Source of the DNA: Bolinopsis microptera
Lineage: Eukaryota; Ctenophora; Tentaculata; Lobata; Bolinopsidae
DNA length: 64,000 nucleotides
Assembly: GCF_026151205.1 (NCBI RefSeq)
Contig: NC_087072.1
Location: 15,949,669-16,013,668 of the forward strand
Reading direction: 5' to 3'
Below the pieces are notes generated by a model. It had not been told where the DNA came from. It ran no database searches and saw only the letters and a program-made list of their open reading frames with translations. Shown here piece after piece: positions 32,901-45,321 of this stretch (the stretch's first letter is position 1; every line of letters starts with the position of its first letter). A program made the translations under genes and the position numbers.

Positions 32901-35900
32901 ATATTGGAGTTGCTAAGAGGGCAGGTGGTATTGAGCTTAGTGACTATATTCAGGGAAGCCTACTAGACAATCATATTGATTCAAATGAAGATAATCAAGA
33001 GAATTCTGTGAACACAGACTCTGTCGGGCCACAGGGCAACCGAGGTTCTTCTGAAGAAAGAGACCACAACTGTGTTGATAAGCAACAGAATGTTGAAGCT
33101 GAGTTATCTTCTGAGCAAGATAAAGTTGGCTCCCTCAGTGCTCAAACAAGGAACACAGCCAAAATTGCTGATAACAAGGTCGACGAGCAACCTGCAAGCG
33201 AAGAACTCCACGCTGAATCCAGAGCAGTGGAATCGAATTCTGATAGAAAAGACATCATTCTCCAAGATACGAATCCTGATATTAATAGTTTTGCGAAAAA
33301 GCAACCAGAAAACACGCAACAATGTCCTTCAGTTAAAATTGAAATCCCTACACAATTGCCTGCTGAAAATGAGGATCATCTTGAAGATTTTGCCGATGTT
33401 GTTACACTCAATTTTGACGGAAATCCTAAAAACGATAAACTCGTCGGAGAAATCAGGACCGGAGAATCTGATGCTAATAGAAAAGAAATCATTGTCCAAA
33501 ATGAGAATTCTGAGATTGACAGTGTTGTGAAGATGCAACCAGAAAACTCGCAAGATGAAACTTCTGTTCAGAACGACAAAGCACTGCCTGTGGAGAATAA
33601 AGTGGTGCATCTTGAAGATTTTGCTGACGTTGTGACACTAAACATTCCAGAAGATGTAAGCCCGTCAGGTGAAAATAGTGTTCCACTGGAAAGAGAAGTT
33701 AGTAAGGGACAGTCTATTGATCGTCATCGTTCGAAGGATTCTGTTGATACCGACTTTGTTGCGCAACATAATGCAGATAATCTGATCAATGGTCATGAAG
33801 AAATTGAGGATAATGGTGACCTAACGAATTCCTTTAACAATCAAACTGCAGAGGACGTCTCTAATACCATCAGAGATAGTCAAGTCACCAAGGGTCCGAG
33901 TGAAATGGGACTCAATAGTAAAGTCAAGGAAGACACCAGTTCAGGAAACAATTTCGAACCAACGAGTACTACAAATGATTCTGTGTTGAGTGACTTATCA
34001 GGAGGCTCTTCTGGTCGTCCTGCTGTTGAAATTCAAATCGAGGAATCCGAATTGGATAGTAGCTTTGAAAGAAGTGACCATGCTAACTCTGATGCTGACA
34101 AAATAGATTTCAGAATGTCAGAGCCATCTAGATCATTTATTGAAGGGAACGAAGATCTTATTCTGAATCCTGAAGTTAAATGTTTGTGGAATGAAACCGA
34201 TTCTGTGCTGAACGTAGACAACCAAACGCCCATCATTGGTAATAATGTTAATCCGCATGTTACTTCCATCGAATCTGCTACAACCGTTCCGTCTATTGAA
34301 AAGGCCGTTGACCAGACTCAACAGAGCAAGCGAGGTTTTTCAGAAGAAACTTCCAATAATCAAAACCACGCTGATATCTTTGAAACTAAGCAACAGAATG
34401 TTGAAACTGGGTTAACATCTGAGCAAGACAAAGTTGGCATCCCTAGTCCTCAAGCATTGGATTCAGCCGAACCTGTTGATAATATCATCGACAGAAAATC
34501 TAATAATGTCGACCACGGTGCTGAATCCAGAGTTGTGGAATCGTACGATACTAAAAAAGACAACATTCGCCAGGATACGAAATCTAAGATTGATAGTGCT
34601 CTGAAGAAGCATCCAGATAACGTGCAACAAGACGAAATCACCAAACCATTGCCTAAAAGCACAAACTATAGTCTTGAGACAAAGGCACTTTATGAAAGGA
34701 CTGTCCAGAAAAAGGCAAAAACTGTTAACCAAGAAGAATCTCCTGACACAATTTATACACCGAGTGGTCAGAAAATGATCCCTCAAACCGATCGATCAAC
34801 AGAGGGCACTATTCAGAAGCCTGTTTCTAAATCTACTGATGCACTCGGCAAGAAGAATGCAAATGATCGCATGCGAGATGCAAATAGTCATGATAATGCC
34901 GTCGAACAGCCGGATGTTGAGGTAGATGGATCTGTCGACAGCAGGGTTGAACGTCCTGATGTTTTGTGTCCACAAGGATTTGATTTCGATAACATCGAAG
35001 TTGATGACGATTTGGAGTCTTGCACATTACCTTCCGGTTTAATGCTGACTCCCCATGATCCGATGACTTCACCGTTCCCCAGCCACGGTTACGTTAATCC
35101 TCTCAAGACATTCGAAAGTCGGGAACCAGATGTTAATTCTGCGTCAACTTTATGTAATGGAGTTGCCCACAGAGATTCTGCATATGAATCTAGATCCACT
35201 TTGAAAAGTGAGGACGAAGTCCATCGTCCTTCAGGAAACAATTCGCCTAATGTTGGCCTTGGAATCAAGTTCCAAGCACCCGAAAGCGATGAAACTGAAG
35301 AAATAGAAACTGAAGAAAACAATGTACTGACAGGAACTGGCTTGAATCTTGTGAATCTCGCTGCTTCGAAATCAGAGTCGTTTGGGAGTGATAGCGTGTT
35401 CTTGAACTCATCCCCTAGTCCACAGCTTCTAGAAACTGCTGACGAATTGTCTGAGGCTACTCAATATTCAGGAGCTGAGGATTCAGAGGCTACCGAAGCT
35501 GGTTCGGGCCCTGACGAGATGGAACAAACAGAGTTTTCTGGTAATGACGGAGACACTGAGTACAGTCCTGCCGATGAAAGTCTTCTGAATAAAACCTCAT
35601 CTGATCCACCTAACCAACTTACTTTACCTGGAAAAACTATATCCCAGATGAGGAACTCTTCGACATCTGGATCTTCAGATGATGAAACCGATGACAAAAA
35701 GACCAACAGAAGTCCCAAACGTAAGAAGTTGTCTGGTTCCGTAGCTCCAGAACAGCATCCTATAATGAAGCGACAAGAAGAGTACAACAGACGAAATTCT
35801 ATTTTAGAAAGCAAAAAGTTATCTGCCCTTAGTAAAAAGTCTCTTAATTCAGACGACACCCCTACCGGACGTGCGCCAGATCAAGAAACGACCCCAACCA

Positions 35901-36322
35901 GGGAAGAGTCTTCATCGTCAAGACCTTCCTCGCTGCCAATGAGAAAGCCAGTCAAACGAACTAAAAGTAACGAAGGGGTTGTGACACCCAATTTCGATCA
36001 CATCAAGTCGACATATAAACTAGAAAAACAGAATCCGCTCTACGATCGAAGCAAATACGTCAAAGTTGCTACCCTTGAGGAAAAACATGTGGCATCAGAA
36101 CCCCTACTCGAAGGACTCCTGCCTAAGAAATTTTACGAACAGAAGCTTTCGTATGATCTCAACAAAGATGGCGATGCCGCTAATTCGACACCAAAAGGTC
36201 CCCAGAAAATTCATAACAGAAGCGATTATCATACGACTGGCCATATGTTGTCGGAAATCATGAAGGAACGAAAACTTGATCGTGAAAAGGAAGATAACAT
36301 CATTACAGATTTGGATCTTGCG
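29921..36322 (+). CDS. Giant exon G1 (2134 codons) of a putative GAR-domain cytolinker
   Basis: One uninterrupted 6.4-kb exon: acceptor CCAG at 29912, ATG at 29921, phase-0 donor GTGAGT at 36323. Residues 44-122 form the module shared with G2 and G3 (DDFRSMARRM ... VKNKMNNVETVEKTGFNYD). Residues 120-735 contain seven degenerate ~85-aa repeats, each ending in a DExTDEE-like acidic box. Residues 760-1850 are acidic, Asn/Asp/Gln/Ser-rich, largely disordered, with internal duplications. A basic Ser-rich tail has SSLPMRKPVKRTKS, then the shared LLEGLLPKKFYEQKLS and TTGHMLSEIM, ending ITDLDLA. Reading phase 0 from the acceptor meets a stop at once, and exon 16 upstream leaves phase 0, so this looks like a first coding exon. 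It can splice in frame to the GAR exon at 60270. No family recognised for the interior. Long open frame, splice sites and homology to G2/G3 make coding status strong; the splicing partner is inferred. Confidence 0.85.
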
Positions 36323-37344
36323 GTGAGTCTACAGCCACTAACATTGCATGATATGATTTCAGCAGCATTCCACATTTTTGTTAATAAATATATGCAACAA
36401 TGATTATTTCAGCATGGTCGAATGTTTATCTTTAATTATGATATCCGATTGATTGTATTATGATAAGCATTTATGAGCACTGAAGCAAGCGAAGTGATCT
36501 CAGCTCTGAATGTTCTAAAGCACTCACGATCAAACTTTGCTGACTGGAGTTATCAGTAGTATGCTGGTTACTGATTCATTATTAGTACCTGAAGCCCCGA
36601 CGATGGCAATTGGAATAAAAGTTTATAATACACCATTTAACGACGCATGTTTCTTGTCAGTTTTCATTTTAATTTTAGTTGTATAATTATAGTTGACTAT
36701 ATTCAAATTCACTCAGCGTTGCTAACAGAGAATATTTAAGTTAAGTATTTGTTAACCGTTCGCGAAAATATTTGATTCTATGAGTTAAATGGATAATGTT
36801 GATGCCATAAAAACAGTTTTGCGAAGCCGTTTGCTTTAAATCAATTAGATTTTTCTTGTAAAGCCCAATAAATAGTGGAATCCTTAAGATTTTTATATAT
36901 TACTCCACAGTCCATGCCAGTTGCGAAAGATTGCCTTGCGTCAACGAATTCAGTTCTTATCATCAATTTTTTGCTCAGAGAGTTGACCCTTTTCCCGTCC
37001 CCCCACTTATAGCATAGAGTTTGGAAATCTAACAAGCTGAGAATTTTAATTACTTTTGAGTTTTTTAAGTTCTTCACGATATTTTCAGCTTTTGGTCGAT
37101 ATGAACCTTAGTAACTACCATTTTTTTCGGCATATTTGATCGTTGGATATTTTTGCAGATTTGATTCTGAAAAAAACTTGTTCGTGTGCACCGATTTTTT
37201 TGTTCGTACATTGTGACAGTCGGCCAACTTCTTTCTAAAAATTCTTTATTTTAATACTAGTATCAGCAGATCAAAAAATATGGAATAAAGCGTGGCCCAA
37301 AGATGGACTGAAGACAAAGATCATGTATCTTTAAGGATTAGGAA
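36323..37344. other. Spacer between giant exons G1 and G2
   Basis: No supported exon. A pyrimidine-rich acceptor-like site (TTCTTTATTTTAATACTAG) about 80 bases before the G2 ATG could attach a noncoding leader to G2. The region may include a G2 promoter; no motif was recognised. Confidence 0.45.
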
Positions 37345-39882
37345 ATGAGCTACAACAGGTTCAAAGAATTGTCTGGAACTAGCAACAAGAAACCGTATCA
37401 ACCGAAGGTTCGAGCTCAAGATGAAGATGGACCTGTCAGTGAATTCAAGCAGTTGCAACAAAAACTCCAACAAAAGAAATCAAAATGGACTGTTCTAGAT
37501 TCAAAGAAGGATGCCCTGAAGAAATTGGCCGATGAAGAAAAGGAACGTTTGCGGAGAATTGAGGAGCTGAAAAATTCCATGCAGCATGTAGACACCAAAG
37601 AAATGGAGTTTGGGTATGATGAAGAAACACTCGCTGCTTTGAGAGAAAAGAGGAGGCTAGAAGAAGAAGAAAGACTAAGACAAATTCAACAAGAAGAGGA
37701 CCGATTGCGAAAACTAGAGGAAGAGCGTCAGGCTATAGAAGCAAAAGAAGCAAAACGTGTTGCTGACGAAGAAGCAAGGCGGTTAGCCAGACAAAAATCA
37801 AAGGAAGAAGCAAACCGGCTTGCTAAAGAAGCAAAGCGGTTAGCTGAAGAAGAAGCACAACAACTTGCTGAAGAAGAAGCAAAGCGGTTAGCCGAAGAAG
37901 AAACACGACGACTTGCTGAAGAAGAAGCAAAGCGTCTAGATGAAGAAGCAAAGCGGCTAGCTGAAGAAGAAGCACGGCGACTTGCTGAAGAAGAAGCAAA
38001 ACAGCTTGCTGAAGAAGCAAGGCGGTTAGCTGAAGAAGAAGCACGACGACTTGCTGAAGAAGAGGCAAGACAGATTGCTGAGAAAGAAGCAAAACAGCTT
38101 GCTGAAGAAGCAAAGCGGTTATCTGAAGAAGAAGCACGACGACTTGCTGAAGAAGAAGCAAAGCGGTTAGCTGAAGAAGAGGCAAGACAGGTTGCCGAGG
38201 AAGAAGCAAAGCAGCTATATGAAGAAGCAAAGCGGTTAGCTGAAGAAGCAAAGCGGTTGTTAGCTGAAGAAGAAGCACGACGACTTGCCGAAGAGGAAGC
38301 AAAGCGGTTAGCTGAAGAAGAGGCAAGACAGGTTGCCGAGGAAGAAGCAAAGCAGCTAGATGAAGAAGCAAAGCGGTTAGCTAAAGAAGCAAAGCGGTTA
38401 GCCGAAGAAGAAGCACAACGACTTGCTAAAGAAGAGGCAACGCGATTAGCTGAAGAGGAAGCAAGTCGACTTGCTGAAGAAGAAGCAAAGCGGTTAGCTG
38501 AAGAAGAAGCAAGTCGACTTGCTGAAGAAGAAGCAAAGCGGTTAGCTGAAGAAGAGGCAAGACATATTGCTGAAGAAAAAGCACGACGACTTGCCGAAGA
38601 AGCAAAGCGGGTAGCTGAAGAAGAAGCACAACGACTTGCTAAAGAAGAGGCAAAGCGGTTAGCTGAAGAAGAAGCACGACGAATTGCTGGGGAAGAAGCA
38701 AGACGGCTTGCTGAAAAAGAAACAAAACGAATTGCTGATGAAGAAGCACAACGACTTGCTAAAGAAGAGGCAAAGCGGTTAGCTGAAGAAGAAGCACGAC
38801 GAATTGCTGGGGAAGAAGCAAGACGGCTTGCTGAAAAAGAAACAAAACGAATTGCTGATGAAGAAGCACGAGGAATTGCTGGAGAAGAAGCAAGACGGCT
38901 TGCTGAAGAAGAAACAAAACGAATTGCCGATGAAGAAGCAAGACGGATTGCTGATGCAGATGCAAAACAGATAGCTGAAGAAGAAGCAAAACAGCTGGCC
39001 GAAGCAAAACGGGTTGCCGAGGAATTAGCAAGGCGGATTGCGCAAGAAGAAATCAGTCGATTAGCTGATGAACAAGCAATGAGGTTGGTCAGAGAAGAAA
39101 TTGACCGTCTCGCTGAGGAAGAGCTAAAACAGCTTACTGAAGATGATACAGAATGGCTTGATGAAGCGGACGCGAGAGGACACGACTCCGATCCGCTCGG
39201 GAATCTTTTCAGAAAGAATTCCAACTCATTCTTTCACAGCCATAAAGAGAAGTCAGGTAGCATAGGGGACCTACGACGCAGCTCCAGGGAATTTCTTGCC
39301 AAAAGTTTGGAAAACATCACTGGAACCATTTCTGACGATGAAGAACTTCTTAAAGAAGCCGTTGAGTTGCTAGAAAAAGAACATGAACTAGAAGAATCTC
39401 GCAAACGGAAGACCACCAGATTACCACATCCTGGGAAGCACGCTCGACTCGAAAAAGCAAGATCGCTTGCTCTGGAGGCTGAAAAAGAACGGCGACTTTC
39501 AGCTGAATCGCCCGTGACTACGCGATCTCGACAACAGTCAATAGTTGAAAAAAGAATATCAAGGTTACGGAAACCTACTTCCTACGCCTCCAAAATCAGA
39601 CGAGTTAAATCATGTGAAAACATGTTAGACTTGTTTCACTCTAATGAGGCCCCGAAACTCACTTCAAAACCCTTGCTGAACGGCTTGCTCCCTGATCAGT
39701 TCTACCAACAAAAACTCTCCCAAATGTCCTCTTACAACAGCGAGGTGGACCTCAGTAGTGTTTCCCTGGACATGGGAGCAAAGACAACCGGCCACAAGTA
39801 CTGGAACCACATCATGAAAAAGACACTCTTCAGAAGAACAGACAGCTCGGCACATGACATTGAGACTGACCTTGACAGCGTG
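37345..39882 (+). CDS. Giant exon G2 (846 codons) with octad helical repeat
   Basis: ATG at 37345, two codons after an in-frame TAG, which favours a first coding exon. Phase-0 donor GTGAGT at 39883. Residues 31-104 are the shared N-terminal module (SEFKQLQQKLQQKKSKW ... LKNSMQHVD ... MEFGYDEET). Residues about 130-600 are dozens of copies of an 8-residue unit of the AKRLAEEE type, giving a long, highly charged single-helix or octad coiled-coil rod. After the rod comes a Ser-rich basic tail with KTTRLPHPGKHAR and KIRRVKSCENML, then the shared LLNGLLPDQFYQQKLS and TTGHKYWNHIM, ending ETDLDSV. The rod would act as a rigid spacer. The 24-bp coding repeat is expanding: one 120-bp block is duplicated almost exactly. 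Coding status is strong; joining to the GAR exon or the 41-codon exon is inferred. Confidence 0.85.
37740..39160 (+). repeat. Coding minisatellite, 24-bp unit (8 residues)
   Basis: In-frame tandem units like GCAAAGCGGTTAGCTGAAGA plus AGAA encode AKRLAEEE variants. Copies vary in the basic pair (KR, RR, KQ) and in the acidic triplet. The blocks 38641-38760 and 38761-38880 are identical over about 110 bases, showing recent unequal exchange in multiples of 24 bp that keeps the frame. Confidence 0.95.
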
Positions 39883-39965
39883 GTGAGTAAGTTTTGTGAT
39901 TGGTCGTGGAGGCACGTGACATACCATCCAATACGGTAAACTACTAGTATTTTTATAGTGCAGAT

Positions 39966-40124
39966 CAGGGACAAAAGGATTTCGCGGCATGTACGAAATC
40001 GCGAAATTTTCCATTCTCCGCGACAAATTTTATGTATAGTTTAATGTATAGCCTGTTAAATTTCCCTAAATTTCGCGGTACCGCGATTTTTGGCCAAAAT
40101 AATCGCGAAATCCTTTTGTCCCTG
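39966..40124. mobile_element. 159-bp hAT-type MITE
   Basis: Inverted ends CAGGGACAAAAGGATTTCGC are flanked by a perfect 8-bp duplication GTGCAGAT (39958-39965 and 40125-40132). The interior is rich in TTTCGCG/CGCGAAA. It sits only 83 bp past the G2 donor. Confidence 0.8.
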
Positions 40125-40324
40125 GTGCAGATCGAAAAATTCGATTTGCATGCTCAAAGAAACTGCATGTTTATGTTTCTATTAAGTGATTGATTTTATA
40201 TCAAAAATGTAATCGATTGTAAAACATTTTCGTGATTGTAACTTTATGTGACCTTGTTATTATTATCGTGGCACCGTAACTTGGGTATTGTCGTTGAGAG
40301 TGACGTGGGCATTTTGTTTTTTAG

Positions 40325-40447
40325 ATTATCGACAAGAAACATGATACTGTGGTGTCTACTTCAAGTAGCAAAATTTTGGAAGACCAGCCAGCAACTTCGT
40401 CTCCCGAAGTACACAGAGTGCAGCCCATCGCAGAAAAGTCAAAATGT
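40325..40447 (+). CDS. 41-codon phase-0/0 exon between G2 and G3
   Basis: Bounded by a strong TTTTGTTTTTTAG acceptor and a GTGAGT donor, open in phase 0 at both ends. It encodes IIDKKHDTVVSTSSSKILED and continues QPATSSPEVHRVQPIAEKSKC minus its final residues' context. Ser/Pro-rich, no domain. It can be inserted or skipped without frame change after G2 (or G1) and before G3 or the GAR exon, so it may be a cassette exon. Confidence 0.6.
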
Positions 40448-42527
40448 GTGAGTGCTTCATGTCCTATTTTTTCCATCGCACCGAGCTGCCTTACTGTTGC
40501 ATGTGGAACGCTCTTCCCTTTCAACTTCTTTGGTTGCGTTTCTGTTTATCTCTGCGGTTTTCACAACTCTTGCATGATGTCTTCAGGATATGGGGCATGT
40601 TTTATGTTTATCCAATATTCGCATGGTATATTATATGTTTTTATAGTTAAAGGGGTATTTATTTGTATTATTATTGCAAGCTTGCATATTTGGTTAAAGT
40701 TAAACATCAAGGAAACATTTATAAGGTAGAAAATCATACGGTCGAAAAACTAATATGATAACCGATACTCATAAATCATGTTGATTGTAGCAATATTATG
40801 GTTTATTAATTGTTGACGTCTGTGCTTAAACTGGGTCAATAAACCCGATCAACTCTACATCTTTTGGAAAAAAGGGCTTGCCGAGTATCGTTTAAAGAGA
40901 AACGCGTTTAATAATTGATAATGGTATAACCATCATGACTGGTGCCTAATTCAACCACCATCCCATTTTTGAAGTGTCATTTTCTGGAAATGCGGCTGCG
41001 TAACTGAGGAAACTGAACTGTGATTTTATGAAGCTTAATTTATTTCAAATTTCTGGTTAAGCTTTATTGCTGTCAGGGTTAGCTGGTTCACTCTCAAATA
41101 TCGTTCAAAGATATTTACCATTAAATGCTATGTTAACGTCATAATACACTACGTTTGCTAATATTTGCAGAGAGTATTCAACTCTCTGTTTCTTAGACAC
41201 GCGGTATGATAAACATTAGAGTTCTCGGAGTTTTAAAGAATTAGCACTAGCCCACAAGTTTGGCTGTGAAAGTCACTGACATTCTCAGTCAATGTTTGTC
41301 TCCAATAATGACAGATAGCTGCAAACTTTCTATGTGTAACAGCCTGATAGAGCTGTGAGCTATTTACATGCAGCAGTGACATAACGTTAAGGAATCTTAG
41401 GACTCCGGGCGTGAAACTAACCCTGGTCGGGTTACTGATTTTTAAGTTTTCCCGTGACATAATATCGCTAATATTAACTATTTTCAGCCTAAAGTGGGTT
41501 TAAGTCATTTTACTACTGTTTAAGTCATTCAACTCCTGGGAGCACAAAAATACTTGTGTAGAAATAACGTCTAATGAATCTGTAAATACATTGATTATAG
41601 CAGTACTACAAATTTAACATTTTTAATATTGGAAAATGCTTAATTATTGGATAAATAAATTCACCATTCTTGACGCAGAAAAAGAGGTATTAAAACTTAG
41701 GTCAACCACAGGCTCCTCGAGTGTATTCCACATGAAGTATGCACACCACTCCACTGCTAATATAAGTCCTTCACTCAACTATTTGATTCCATTACTCTCC
41801 ATTCACCCAAAGTACCAAGTTTTGACCAGCCAGTGGTGACACGTTTTCCCGACTCACTAAAATAGAAACTACAATGACAGGCACCCACGGCAGGTTTCTA
41901 ATCGAATTATCTCCACCTGAGCTCCACAAAACATCTCCTTTCTGTCTGCCTAAACTGCTGCAAGAAGTTTGGATTTGGGTGGCAACGTTAATTTATTCTA
42001 TAATTTCTTTAATTTTCTTTTTCTGAAATCCATAGCTGGAGTTGTGTCATGTTTGGGCTTTAAGTTGCAAGTTACAATGCAAGGACAACACAACCAACTT
42101 GCCTATATTTGCTTGTAATTCACCAAACATTTAGTGGATTTGGTTGCATACAGCCATGCGGATACCGCAACTTATTAGTTTCGTGAAATGTTCCCAATTA
42201 GATTTTCCTGAGGGCTTCCCTCAGCTATCTGTTGACGTGGTTCTCTAGTTCGTGTTGACATATTTTGCTACCATTAGTTGACGTTCCCAAGTCTTTTTAT
42301 TGTACACGTAATGATTACTTCATTAGTGTCACTTTCTTGATTGAGGTGATTTTATACTAACACCAAAGTCAGTGTAAGCAGATTTGCAGAGCTGTAATTT
42401 TTCAGTGCAATAGGAAGCCAACCGATTGTTAGACATGTAGACGAAGTTAAAGATTACTATTAGTCATGATTTACAATCCACATTTATTCTATCGTAATTA
42501 ATAAACTTCTCGCAGTCCCATATAATA
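40448..42527. other. Spacer before giant exon G3
   Basis: No exon supported in 2.1 kb. The segment ends with the acceptor CTTCTCGCAG at 42515, twelve bases before the G3 ATG. It may contain a G3-specific promoter; none recognised. Confidence 0.45.
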
Positions 42528-44456
42528 ATGGCGTTTCTTAATTCCCCGATTCTAAAAGCTCGCCGACTTGGGGCCTTATCTCCAGAGACGGAGAGAAAAT
42601 ACAAACTTGCTCGAGATCGCCCTCATAAGCCAGATCTGAGTGACTTTAAGAAACTGCATGAGAGTATAGCTAAAACTCAAAAAAGCTTTGCTCTTTTCGA
42701 CATGAAAGCAAGCGAAAACGCTTTAAAGAGAATAAATGAAGAGACAAAAAAACACACAGCAAAACTTGATATCATGAAGGAGGGGTTCAACAAAGTCAAA
42801 GTGAACGAGAAAGTTGGATTTGAGTTTGATGAACAAGTAGTTAAAGATGTGAGGGAGAGAATCATGTGCAGCATGATAGATCCTCTTGGAGGAATGTCTA
42901 CGTCCAGTATCTCCGTTTCAAGGAGGTCTTCAAGATGCTCTGATCTGGACCTCACCGCAACGTCAGCCACACTTCTACCTGACCTAACTGAGGACAGTTC
43001 CACCTTGAAACCTCAGTTCTGTCAGGACACTGAAGATTTGTTCGACACTGACACAGAGAGTATTCTGTCTGACTTTGAGATGGAAATCATTAACGCTTCT
43101 TTGATATCTCATGATTTCCCTGATTACAAATTTCCCACTCAAAGAAAAATAGAGCAGCTAGGAATGGATATAAAAAGTCCTACTTCCCACTTATCCCAGA
43201 AAAGTATCATACTGTCATCGTCGGGCATGTTCTCTATAGATCACGATGAAGGAGAGTATGCTATAGTAAATGAGGTTAGGGTCTCTCCAAACGAACACAA
43301 TGAAATTTCTGATCATGTGGAGGAAATACTTTCATCCTCAGATACAGAAAATGATATATCTGAGACGTATTACTCTAATCCAGTAGTCAAGGAAAGTCAA
43401 GACGGTGGAGAGGGCTTGGGAATGACAACAGTGAGCAGCGAGCCAGTTTGTATCACGTGTTCCTCTTGGGACGCCTGCACGTGGCTTTGTTCACAAGAGG
43501 ATAACGAAGATATTGTAAAACACCATCTAAACATGGTCATTCAAGAAGACAAGAGCCGACCTGTTCAAATAGCAGTCTTTAAATCTCCTATTTTGGCTCG
43601 TAAGGTATCGACTAACGAGAATGCGGAAAAGCTTGAGATTACGGGCGTGGATCTAGTTCACTCAAACCCAGGCCTAGTCAAGGTTGACATCCCCGGAAAT
43701 AATCAAACATTGCAGACTTGTGTCACGCAATTGGAAGAATCCGACTTTTATGAATCTGAAGAAGGGTCCTCGTTTGAGGAATTCACAACACCTGGAGAAT
43801 TAGAATCAGATAAAGATGGCGGAGCACTCCATACCTACCTTGAGAACTTGAACAAGTATGATAATTTAGACTCCGTATCTGTGTGTGAGTCTCTGGACAC
43901 CAAATCACTGGAATCTCTTGACTTTGAGAGAATGGAACTTATGGTATCTGGCGGAGAGAAGATGGTTACATTTGAAACTAATCCTGCCCAGAAAAACAGA
44001 CGGCTAGGTGCGATGAAGAACATGAGAAATGAGAAAGTGAAAAGTCTCGTAAAGCAGGCATCCAACGTGCTTCACTCTGCTTCAGCTGACTTTGCTAGAT
44101 TTGGTCTGAAGAGGAGTGGAAGCTCAGCGAATCTAAAAGTAGCTAGATCAAGCTCGACCACATCATTCAACAGGCGGAGTTACATACCAGCCCCTAACTA
44201 TAACCTCACAGCTTCTCTTTTTCCGGGTAAAAAGGAGAAACTTAATCTGGACACCAGGCTTAAACTTCGAAACAAAGATCTTATCGAGGTTGAGCCACTC
44301 CCAAGGTGGGCTAAGAAACCTATATTTGCCACTACAACAGCAGGCCACAAGGCTTGGTACGAGAGAGCACAGGATATGATAGAGGGAAGACGCAAGGAGA
44401 TAGCAAACATGAATACTTTACAGGAAGATTCTGGTCATCAAGACCTCGACATCATT
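42528..44456 (+). CDS. Giant exon G3 (643 codons), acidic, with SxIP motif
   Basis: ATG at 42528, just after a clean CTTCTCGCAG acceptor; phase-0 donor GTGAGT at 44457. Residues 36-113 are the shared module (DLSDFKKLHESIAKTQKSF ... MKEGFNKVKVNEKVGFEFD). The middle (about 120-480) is acidic and Ser-rich with no repeat, and includes an odd Cys/Trp cluster (CITCSSWDACTWLC). The C-terminal third is basic and Ser-rich, with RSGSSANLKVARSSS and RRSYIPAPNY, a canonical SxIP EB1-binding motif. It closes with TTAGHKAWYERAQDMIEG and QDLDII, aligned with the ends of G1 and G2. Unlike G1 and G2 it also stays open in phase 0 back to the acceptor (SHII before the Met), so internal use is possible. Coding status is strong; partner exons are inferred. 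Confidence 0.85.
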
Positions 44457-45321
44457 GTGAGTAGTCCTTAAAGACCAGTATAAGTTTACTTAGATTTAAG
44501 TTTCAACAAGTATAACAAAGTATCGCAAACAATGTATGTTATATGTACGAATTATCGCATAATGATAAATAATAGTGTAGTATCGGAATCATTATCACGC
44601 GAGAACTGAACCGCACACATATGAAAAGTATTGTAATTCCCGATACCAATTCCCAAAAATATTGGTCATCGTTTTATCATCGGACAGTTTTCCTGAAATT
44701 GTGCAGTTACCACTCCCCACTCATGTCACAAAACCATTTTCGCTTAAACATTTTCTTACATGTGCTATAGAAGCAAATTATCGATGACTGAAGCTGAACT
44801 ATGAGCGTGTCATGTGACTAAATCTAGCGATATCATTAGTCTATCTCATTTACATTCAAGACAGGCCAGGTTAGTTAAGACTGCAATTATTTAGGGCGTA
44901 TTAGTATATGTGGAATTGTAGCCGGTTTTGCAACATAACACGACGTGATTTTATTGCAAATTGCGCGGCTCATTTTTATTTGGAGCCGCGCACTGACTTG
45001 ACGTTATAAATCTTTTGCGCCTCACGCTAGAAAACGTTTGCGGAGTAAACCCTGTCTTCTATTAGTCGATTCTCAAAAGCGTACTATTTATTCGTTCAGA
45101 AGTACAAACGCTAATTACGTGCCGCCGGTTTATCTTGTAACGTGTTGTTAAACTTGTTGAAATATTTCATAACATCCTTGACGCGGAAGTGCTGGCAGTG
45201 TGACACATCAAGGATTATAACAGAACGTGTTGCCGACCTTATTCGATTACTCTCCATTTATTTGCTTGCGTTTGTTTACTTGTTAGCGAGCTGTTAAATA
45301 GACTCAGGCTATGTTGTTATC
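44457..45321. other. Spacer between G3 and the CH exon
   Basis: No exon supported. It ends with an ACTCAG acceptor-like site 14 bases before the CH-exon ATG. It is a candidate location for the promoter or 5' UTR of the CH isoform. Confidence 0.45.

Noticed and set aside
37728-39224. Long minus-strand open frame of about 500 codons, Ser/Ala-rich, opposite G2
   Set aside because: It is the antisense shadow of the 24-bp coding repeat: absence of stops follows from the repeat unit, and the + strand frame has splice sites and homologous end modules.
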